NCBI GenBank assembly: GCA_019912905.1
Contig: JAIOHO010000250.1
Span: 1 to 5,494, forward strand
Direction: 5' to 3'
Source: Anaerolineae bacterium
GTDB lineage: Bacteria > Chloroflexota > Anaerolineae > Aggregatilineales > Phototrophicaceae
DNA length: 5,494 nt
In this document: one piece after another, positions 1 to 3,911 of the stretch
Position numbering within the stretch: the stretch's first letter is position 1
Layout of the letters: the number at the start of each line of letters is the position of its first letter
Position numbers and translations under genes: made by a program
Notes under the pieces: model-generated
Told to the model about the DNA's origin: nothing
Databases searched by the model: none
The model's input: the letters and a program-made list of their open reading frames with translations, nothing else

Positions 1-114
1 GTATAGCTCTACAGTCTTGCCAGCCAGGGCAAAAAGGGCGTCCGCCTGAAGTGTGTAGGAATCGGAAACCAAAGCCTGAACCGCAACACTAGCATCGAGG
101 ACATAATTTGTCAT
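1..114 (-). CDS. vapC: PIN-domain toxin (VapC-type ribonuclease), N-terminal part
   Basis: This is the first 38 codons of a toxin that continues beyond the left edge of the window. The N-terminus reads MTNYVLDASVAVQALV, the typical opening beta strand of a PIN domain. Asp7 in the LDASV motif sits where the first metal-binding acidic residue belongs. Known PIN toxins are Mg2+-dependent RNases of about 125-145 residues that cleave RNA, often tRNA, when freed from the antitoxin; the remaining acidic residues lie outside the window. The ATG (114-112) overlaps the stop codon of the antitoxin gene as ATGA and has no strong ribosome site of its own, which points to translational coupling. The family call rests on the N-terminal motif and the gene pairing. 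The exact RNA target cannot be inferred. Confidence 0.85.
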   Translation of the reverse strand, partial: MTNYVLDASVAVQALVSDSYTLQADALFALAGKTVELY

Positions 115-323
115 CGGTCACGATCTTCCCGCAGCATTTGCAGCGTGGAGGGTGTACCCGGTGGCGGTGTCCAGCGGTGTTTTCGGATAGACTCAAGAAT
201 CTCCTCTGGACTTCGTTCATCCTTCGATTTGAGCCAGCCTTCCAAGCGCCGTTCAACAGCTTCGTCAATCAGCGTTTTGAGTTCATCCAGGGTCATATCG
301 GCAACACGTTCCACAGCCATCAT
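111..323 (-). CDS. Type II antitoxin of the PIN toxin (VapB-like)
   Basis: This small 70-aa, highly charged protein is encoded directly upstream of the PIN toxin, with a 4-base ATGA overlap. Residues 4-35 (VERVADMTLDELKTLIDEAV onward) look like one or two amphipathic helices. Residues 38-50 form another short helix. The C-terminus, PPGTPSTLQMLREDRDR, is rich in Pro and then acidic/basic residues, a pattern I associate with antitoxins whose flexible tail wraps the PIN toxin. No clear AbrB, RHH or Phd DNA-binding motif can be seen, so the autoregulation usual in such pairs is not demonstrated. Two adjacent ATG codons (323 and 320) are possible starts. The minus-strand sequence AAAGGG about 6-7 bases upstream of the ATG at 323 favours the first. 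It should neutralise the toxin by direct binding; this is inferred from gene order and tail features. Confidence 0.75.
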   Translation of the reverse strand: MMAVERVADMTLDELKTLIDEAVERRLEGWLKSKDERSPEEILESIRKHRWTPPPGTPSTLQMLREDRDR

Positions 324-357
324 CCATACCCTTTCTTATGGCCCGACTATTCCATTC

Positions 358-364
358 TATAATA
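358..364. promoter_or_regulatory. Overlapping divergent -10-like boxes between the TA pair and the 394-1254 gene
   Basis: The only gap between the antitoxin and the rightward gene is 324-393. On the plus strand it holds a perfect TATAAT (358-363), about 30 bases before the ATG at 394. On the minus strand the same bases read TATTAT (364-359), placed to give a leader of about 28 bases before the antitoxin. Neither has a good -35 box at normal spacing (plus 335-340 is CTTATG), so each promoter would be weak or activator-dependent. The call is based on sequence only. Confidence 0.4.
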
Positions 365-393
365 AGTTCATCGTGAAATGAGAGCACCAATTG

Positions 394-1254
394 ATGGTTG
401 ACACACGTCCACCCGCCCGCCTTCACGTCATCCTCGCCCGCGATGTACCCAAAGCGGTCGTGATTCGCCGGGGGCCGACCGCCTGGACGCGGCTGTCGCT
501 GTGGCATACGGACACCGACACGTTCGAGCACGGACAGTGGTTCAAAGGCACGATTTACCCGGACCGCAGCGACCTCGCGCCCAATGGCCGCCTGTTCATC
601 TACTACGCGGGCAAACAGACCGGCTATACCATCGACCCGCACACGAGCTACGACACCAGTTGGATCGCCATCAGCAAGCCGCCTTACTTCACTGCGCTGG
701 CCCTGTGGAACGTGGGCACCACCTACTGCCCTGGCGGGTTGTTCATGGATGATCAGACGGTATGGCTGCCCTTCAGCGAGGGTGATGAAGCCGCTCACCC
801 GGATCATCCGCCGCAGGGGATAGACTTTCACACGGGTAAGCCGCTCGGAACGCCGCCCTTTTTCTACCGCCTGGAACGTGACGGCTGGACACGCGAAGCC
901 GGGCAGGAGGCCGTTCCGGTGGTTTGGTGGGTTCCAAAGCGCGGACAGCAGTCGATGTACTGGTCGAAACAACCGCCGACCAGCTCGTTCCAACTGGTGC
1001 TGGAACGCCGCATGATCGGCTACCACATCACCTTTTCGTACTTTGTCGTCCATCCGGCGCGGCAGACGATCACCACGCTTGACGATTTCGCCTGGGCCGA
1101 CTGGGATCACAATGGCAGGCTGGTCGGCGCGCGCAGGGGGCAGATTCTGGTCATGAACCCCGAAGCACCCAATGACGAGGTCACCGTGCTGGCCGACCTC
1201 AACGATCAGCGGCCCGATCCTCAGCCAGCACCGGATTGGGCGCAGCACTGGTGA
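394..1254 (+). CDS. Conserved hypothetical protein, Trp-rich, beta-propeller-like elements
   Basis: This is a 286-aa protein of unknown function. I recognise it as resembling an uncharacterised family seen in several bacterial phyla, with blocks RLHVILARD (9-17), GPTAWTRLSLW (27-37), GQWFKGTIYPDRSDL (47-61) then NGRLFIYYAGK (64-74), SWIAISKPPYFTALALW (89-105) and, near the end, WADWDHNGRLVGARRGQILV (234-253). The last block looks like one beta-propeller-type strand set. The protein contains 14 Trp (about 5%) and many Tyr/Phe, and is Pro-rich. No signal peptide or membrane segment is seen, so it is probably cytosolic. ATG 394 is chosen; an in-frame TTG at 391 directly precedes it, and a weak GAGAG (380-384) could serve either. 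A 334-codon open frame on the opposite strand covers the same bases but carries no family signal. The gene is real with good confidence, but its function is unknown. Confidence 0.85.
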   Translation: MVDTRPPARLHVILARDVPKAVVIRRGPTAWTRLSLWHTDTDTFEHGQWFKGTIYPDRSDLAPNGRLFIYYAGKQTGYTIDPHTSYDTSWIAISKPPYFTALALWNVGTTYCPGGLFMDDQTVWLPFSEGDEAAHPDHPPQGIDFHTGKPLGTPPFFYRLERDGWTREAGQEAVPVVWWVPKRGQQSMYWSKQPPTSSFQLVLERRMIGYHITFSYFVVHPARQTITTLDDFAWADWDHNGRLVGARRGQILVMNPEAPNDEVTVLADLNDQRPDPQPAPDWAQHW

Positions 1255-1272
1255 GCATGCACAGACCATTTG

Positions 1273-1281
1273 TGCTACAAT
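1273..1281 (+). promoter_or_regulatory. Candidate extended -10 promoter for the 1314-1808 gene
   Basis: The sequence TGCTACAAT contains the extended -10 dinucleotide TG, one base, then TACAAT (5/6 match to TATAAT). It lies in the 59-base gap after the preceding stop codon, about 32 bases upstream of the next ATG. No -35 box of note is visible at 16-18 bases, which is acceptable for extended -10 promoters. It would let the second gene be transcribed apart from the first, although read-through from the upstream gene is also possible. Confidence 0.35.
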
Positions 1282-1313
1282 TTCCAAAACAACCCGGCTG
1301 ACAGAGGTGCATC

Positions 1314-1808
1314 ATGACCAACCCGATTCCTGAGGATTGGCACATCTTTATGGATCAGTATTCGCCGATGATGAGCGTCATTCGCCAGCTTGCCAAGCAG
1401 GATTGGTACGTGCGTGAAGGCTGGACAGCGTTTCTCGGCCATTACCATGCGGGCATCTATCTCCAGGTGTTCAAGCCGCACTGGTTCAACCACACCGGCG
1501 ATGGCATTCATCTCGAAACCGGTCTCACTGCCGAGACGCTGCAAAACCGCGCCACTGGCATTGACCTGCACATCACCCACAAAAATCTTTTCGACCGCGA
1601 CCGCTTCAACGCCTACGCCACGCCGCGTATGAAGGCACTCGTGGAGTCCTGGCCGGACGAAATCTGGTTCAAGGAGCACACCGTTTCGGAACGGCTGGGC
1701 CTGAGCGTCCGCTTCACAAAAACGAACTTCCCGCAGCAGATGGCCGCCGCGTTTACCCGCCTATCCGCCCTCGGACCGATCATCGACGCGGGCCTGGCCC
1801 AGCTCTGA
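1314..1808 (+). CDS. Hypothetical protein, 164 aa
   Basis: I do not recognise a named family. The 164-aa product appears soluble, with no signal peptide or hydrophobic segment. The N-terminal third (1-35) is probably helical (PEDWHIFMDQYSPMMSVIRQ). Residues 37-90 alternate like beta strands, with WTAFLGHYHAGIYLQVFK (37-54), DGIHLETGL (63-71) and GIDLHITHK (82-90). The C-terminal part (93-164) contains FDRDRF, a Trp-containing segment ESWPDEIWFKEH (111-122) and a terminal helix. The pattern GIHLET then GIDLHI resembles strands seen in other uncharacterised small bacterial proteins. His66, Glu68, Asp84 and His86 could form a site, but that is speculative. A strong ribosome site, AGAGGTG (1303-1309), sits 6 bases (counted from AGAGG) before the ATG. 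The gene follows the Trp-rich hypothetical by 59 bases and ends 11 bases from the converging hydrolase gene. Confidence 0.8.
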   Translation: MTNPIPEDWHIFMDQYSPMMSVIRQLAKQDWYVREGWTAFLGHYHAGIYLQVFKPHWFNHTGDGIHLETGLTAETLQNRATGIDLHITHKNLFDRDRFNAYATPRMKALVESWPDEIWFKEHTVSERLGLSVRFTKTNFPQQMAAAFTRLSALGPIIDAGLAQL

Positions 1809-1819
1809 TCCGCGAAGCG

Positions 1820-2443
1820 TCAGATGAAATGCGCCTCCAGCCAACCGGCGATATAGGCCGCCTGCTTCTCGCGGATGGCTTCGTGAAAATGGACGTGATC
1901 GCAGTAGAGGTCGGACCCCAGACGGCGTGTGAAGCCGTACAGGTCGATGCTCGGCTGTTTGAAGGCGCGCATCAGGTCATCGGCGATGGCGTTATAAATC
2001 TCACAATCGTCTGCGTAGCGATAAAATTCCATGCCCGGTCGGGTGTTATGCACGGCGTCATCCACCGGCGTGGTGCGCACCCACACCAGTTTCAGCCCCA
2101 TATCGCCGACCAACTGCATGATCGTCAGCAGATTCGATTCGTACAGATCAGGCGGGACCTGCTTTTCGCCGGTGGCCGGATCAGTCTTGAGGTCGTGCAG
2201 CCCGCAGTTGAGCAGCAGCGCATCCGCCGGAATGCCGCCGTGCGCCTGCATCGCCCGCAGGTAGATCAGCACATGGGTCGAATCACGCCCGTTGGCATCG
2301 TGCGGCGGATCGAGATTTTGCAGCGCGGGTTCCATCCCGGTTTTGCGGGCATACTGGAAACGCCCGGCCAGAAACTGTTCCAGGTAAGGGCCGTATTGAA
2401 TGGAAATGCTGTCCCCCAGGACAAAGAGACGACGAAGAGGCAT
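1820..2443 (-). CDS. SGNH/GDSL hydrolase (esterase/lipase-type), 207 aa
   Basis: This is a small single-domain hydrolase of the SGNH fold, members of which cleave ester bonds in lipids, carbohydrate acetyl groups or other acyl esters. Block I is LFVLGDSIS, with the likely nucleophile Ser12 in the GDS motif. The block II Gly is probably Gly52 in NGRDS. Block III reads NCGLHD (79-84), with His83 where GxND families have the oxyanion-hole Asn. Block V is DHVH (182-185), supplying Asp182 and His185 of the catalytic triad. No signal peptide is seen, since the N-terminus MPLRRLFVLGDS goes straight into the first strand, so a cytosolic enzyme is likely. The start lies 6 bases after the thiolase stop. 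An AAGGA about 10 bases upstream sits inside the end of the thiolase gene, indicating an operon. The natural substrate is unknown; proximity to the thiolase suggests an acyl-related one. Confidence 0.88.
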   Translation of the reverse strand: MPLRRLFVLGDSISIQYGPYLEQFLAGRFQYARKTGMEPALQNLDPPHDANGRDSTHVLIYLRAMQAHGGIPADALLLNCGLHDLKTDPATGEKQVPPDLYESNLLTIMQLVGDMGLKLVWVRTTPVDDAVHNTRPGMEFYRYADDCEIYNAIADDLMRAFKQPSIDLYGFTRRLGSDLYCDHVHFHEAIREKQAAYIAGWLEAHFI

Positions 2444-2449
2444 CCGTGC

Positions 2450-3610
2450 TTATTCCTTTGCCAGAATGTGGGTCACGACGGTTGCGCCGGTGCCACCAAT
2501 ATTCTGAGTCATGCCGATGTGCGCATTTGCGACCTGATTCGCCCCGGCCTCGCCGCGCAGCTGCGTGACCAGATCGACCAGTTCATAGACGCCCGTCGCC
2601 CCCACCGGGTGCCCGCGTCCCTTCAAACCACCCATCGTGCTGATGGGGATGCGCCCCTGAATCGTAATGTCCCCGTTCTGCGCCAGATCCGTGCCGTGAC
2701 CCGCTTCAGCGAATCCGGCGGCTTCCAGGCTGAGCGCGGCCATAATCGAGAAAGCGTCGTGAACCTCGAACACGTCGATGTCCTCCGCCTCCAGCCCGGC
2801 CTGACGATAGGCTTTGTGCGCGCTCAGGCGTGCCGCATACAGGTCGATCATGTTCTGCCGCCCGGCCAGATCGACGGTATCCGTCGCGGTGGCACTGCCC
2901 AGGACTTTGATCGGCCCCCGCGGACTCAGGTCTTTTGCCATCTCCAACGGGCATAAAATGATCGCCGCCGCGCCGTCGGAAATGGGTGAACTGTCGAACA
3001 GGTTGATCGGATCGGCGATTACCGGAGAGCGCTTATACGCCTCGAAGCTGATTTCCTTACGAAACATCGCATTCGGATTATTGACGGCGTTGGCATGGGC
3101 GTTGATGCTGAAGGGCGCAAAACATTCGTGCGGCAAATGGTACTCGTGCATGTAGCGCTGCATGATGAGTGCGTTGAGCGCCACGAACGACGCCCCGTGC
3201 GCGCCTTCGTAATCGGCATCCGCTGCCGTTGCCAGCGCCGCCGTAATCTGTCCGCTGGTCGCATCGGTCATTTTTTCCACGCCGCACACCGCCGCCACAT
3301 CGACCATGCCGCTGGCAATCGCCCGCACCGCTGCCTGGAAAGCCGTGCCCCCGGAAGCGCAGGCCGCCTCGACGGTGGTCGCTTCGATACCGCGCCAGCC
3401 GACGTGATTGGCGATCAGCGCGCCCAGGTGCGCCTGGCTGCTTAGGCGCGGCGCCAGCATATTGGCGACAAACAGCGCGTCCGGCTGTTCGATTCCCGCG
3501 TCTTTCACCGCGCCCTGAAGCGCCTGATACGCCAGGTCACGCAGGCTGTATTCCCATAACTCCCCAATCGGCGTTTGTCCGATGCCGATCACGCAGACGT
3601 CCCGCATCAT
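2450..3610 (-). CDS. SCP-x-type thiolase (acetyl-CoA acetyltransferase family)
   Basis: This is a full-length 386-aa thiolase of the SCP-x/archaeal-like subgroup, which forms or cleaves the C-C bond of 3-ketoacyl-CoA with a second CoA thioester. The opening is VCVIGIGQTPIGELWEYSLRDL. The acyl-accepting Cys84 lies in EAACASGG. HDAF (284-287) replaces the classical NEAF, and GRGHPVGATG (331-340) carries the catalytic His334. The C-terminal segment QNIGGTGATVV (369-379) is Gly-rich and lacks the Cys of the classical CxG motif; see the finding. Length and motif order are normal, and the product is probably a cytosolic dimer or tetramer. Two adjacent ATGs (3610, 3607) exist; GGGGAT 6 bases upstream of the first favours it. 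Members of this subgroup often sit beside a DUF35/OB-fold Zn protein, and none is present here. The gene is first in a two-gene operon with the SGNH hydrolase. Chain-length specificity cannot be read from sequence. Confidence 0.93.
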   Translation of the reverse strand: MMRDVCVIGIGQTPIGELWEYSLRDLAYQALQGAVKDAGIEQPDALFVANMLAPRLSSQAHLGALIANHVGWRGIEATTVEAACASGGTAFQAAVRAIASGMVDVAAVCGVEKMTDATSGQITAALATAADADYEGAHGASFVALNALIMQRYMHEYHLPHECFAPFSINAHANAVNNPNAMFRKEISFEAYKRSPVIADPINLFDSSPISDGAAAIILCPLEMAKDLSPRGPIKVLGSATATDTVDLAGRQNMIDLYAARLSAHKAYRQAGLEAEDIDVFEVHDAFSIMAALSLEAAGFAEAGHGTDLAQNGDITIQGRIPISTMGGLKGRGHPVGATGVYELVDLVTQLRGEAGANQVANAHIGMTQNIGGTGATVVTHILAKE

Positions 3611-3648
3611 ACAGTATCCCCTGTTCCGTTTTTCACAAGAATGGAGCC

Positions 3649-3657
3649 ACTATAACA
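3649..3657 (-). promoter_or_regulatory. Candidate extended -10 promoter of the thiolase-hydrolase operon
   Basis: On the minus strand the bases read TGTTATAGT, an extended -10 element (TG, one base, TATAGT, 5/6 match). It predicts a leader of about 30 bases before the thiolase ATG at 3610, which contains the GGGGAT ribosome site. TTGAGA (3672-3667) is upstream but only 12 bases from the -10, too close for a standard -35. Confidence 0.4.
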
Positions 3658-3692
3658 CGGGAAAACTCTCAAAACCTAGCAGCTTGGTCTGG

Positions 3693-3798
3693 TATTGGAT
3701 GAGGAGCAATTTCTCTATGCAGCATTTCGATTAGATTGACCCATTCCCCAATGCCAGTCCGCAGGTCTCTATCCCTCACTGCTCATCTATATCCAATA
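3693..3798. repeat. Imperfect inverted repeat upstream of uvrA
   Basis: The left arm is TATTGGATGAGGAGCA (3693-3708) and the right arm is TGCTCATCTATATCCAATA (3780-3798). The outer 8 bases pair exactly (TATTGGAT with ATCCAATA), the inner 5 pair exactly (GAGCA with TGCTC), and between them is an unequal 3-versus-6-base bulge. The intervening loop is about 71 bases. It could be a structured transcript, a decayed small repeat element or coincidence. No coding sequence or target-site duplication was identified. Confidence 0.35.
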
Positions 3799-3829
3799 GA
3801 ATATTCACGGTAGTATGTTATTCTGAATC

Positions 3830-3858
3830 TTGCGACTCTCAAGGTTCCAGCCTATAAT
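3830..3858 (+). promoter_or_regulatory. sigma70-type promoter of uvrA
   Basis: A -35 box TTGCGA (3830-3835, 4/6 match) is followed by a 17-base spacer and a perfect -10 TATAAT (3853-3858). The predicted transcription start is near 3865, giving a leader of about 47 bases before the uvrA ATG. The -10 is flanked by GTTC (3844-3847) and GAAC (3860-3863), and an SOS-box-like element overlaps the predicted start. Confidence 0.65.
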
Positions 3859-3859
3859 A

Positions 3860-3871
3860 GAACGTCTGTAC
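3860..3871 (+). promoter_or_regulatory. Possible LexA/SOS operator (degenerate GAAC-N4-GTTC)
   Basis: The 12 bases GAACGTCTGTAC have an intact left half-site and a right half-site with one mismatch (GTAC for GTTC), at the 4-base spacing used by Bacillus- and actinobacteria-type LexA. The site lies directly after the -10 box and over the predicted start of transcription, where a repressor would block initiation. uvrA is an SOS gene in many bacteria. The LexA box of this organism is unknown, and a 12-mer with a mismatch can occur by chance. Confidence 0.3.
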
Positions 3872-3911
3872 CACTCCTCTATTGCCCGCAGCGAGTCCAC
3901 AGGCAGGTATC

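Larger units (their letters stand above)
3611..3911. other. Divergent intergenic region between thiolase and uvrA
   Basis: This 301-base stretch is AT-richer than the genes and has no credible coding frame, tRNA or named RNA. It holds the minus-strand extended -10 near its left end and the uvrA promoter near its right end. Between them lies an imperfect long inverted repeat (TATTGGAT at 3693-3700 against ATCCAATA at 3791-3798). The short palindromes ATGCAGCAT (3717-3725) and GAATATTC (3799-3806) are also present, as is a 6-base inverted pair, AGAATA (3798-3803) and TATTCT (3819-3824). The middle part, about 3665-3825, is otherwise unexplained. Confidence 0.7.

Noticed and set aside
398..403. 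Perfect TTGACA (-35-like) hexamer
   Set aside because: It falls inside the start of the 394-1254 gene and no -10 box occurs 16-18 bases downstream.
283..1287. 334-codon open frame on the minus strand
   Set aside because: It lies opposite the 394-1254 gene, overlaps the antitoxin start, and its translation is Arg/Val/Gly-rich without recognisable motifs, whereas the plus-strand frame has conserved-looking blocks.
1805..1823. Rho-independent terminator between the converging genes
   Set aside because: The stem is short and bulged and no T-run follows on either strand.
1829..2956. 375-codon open frame on the plus strand
   Set aside because: It is the antisense shadow of the SGNH hydrolase and thiolase, both of which show complete catalytic motifs on the minus strand.
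3736..3741. TTGACC -35-like hexamer in the intergenic region
   Set aside because: No acceptable -10 box follows at normal spacing; the better uvrA promoter lies at 3830-3858.
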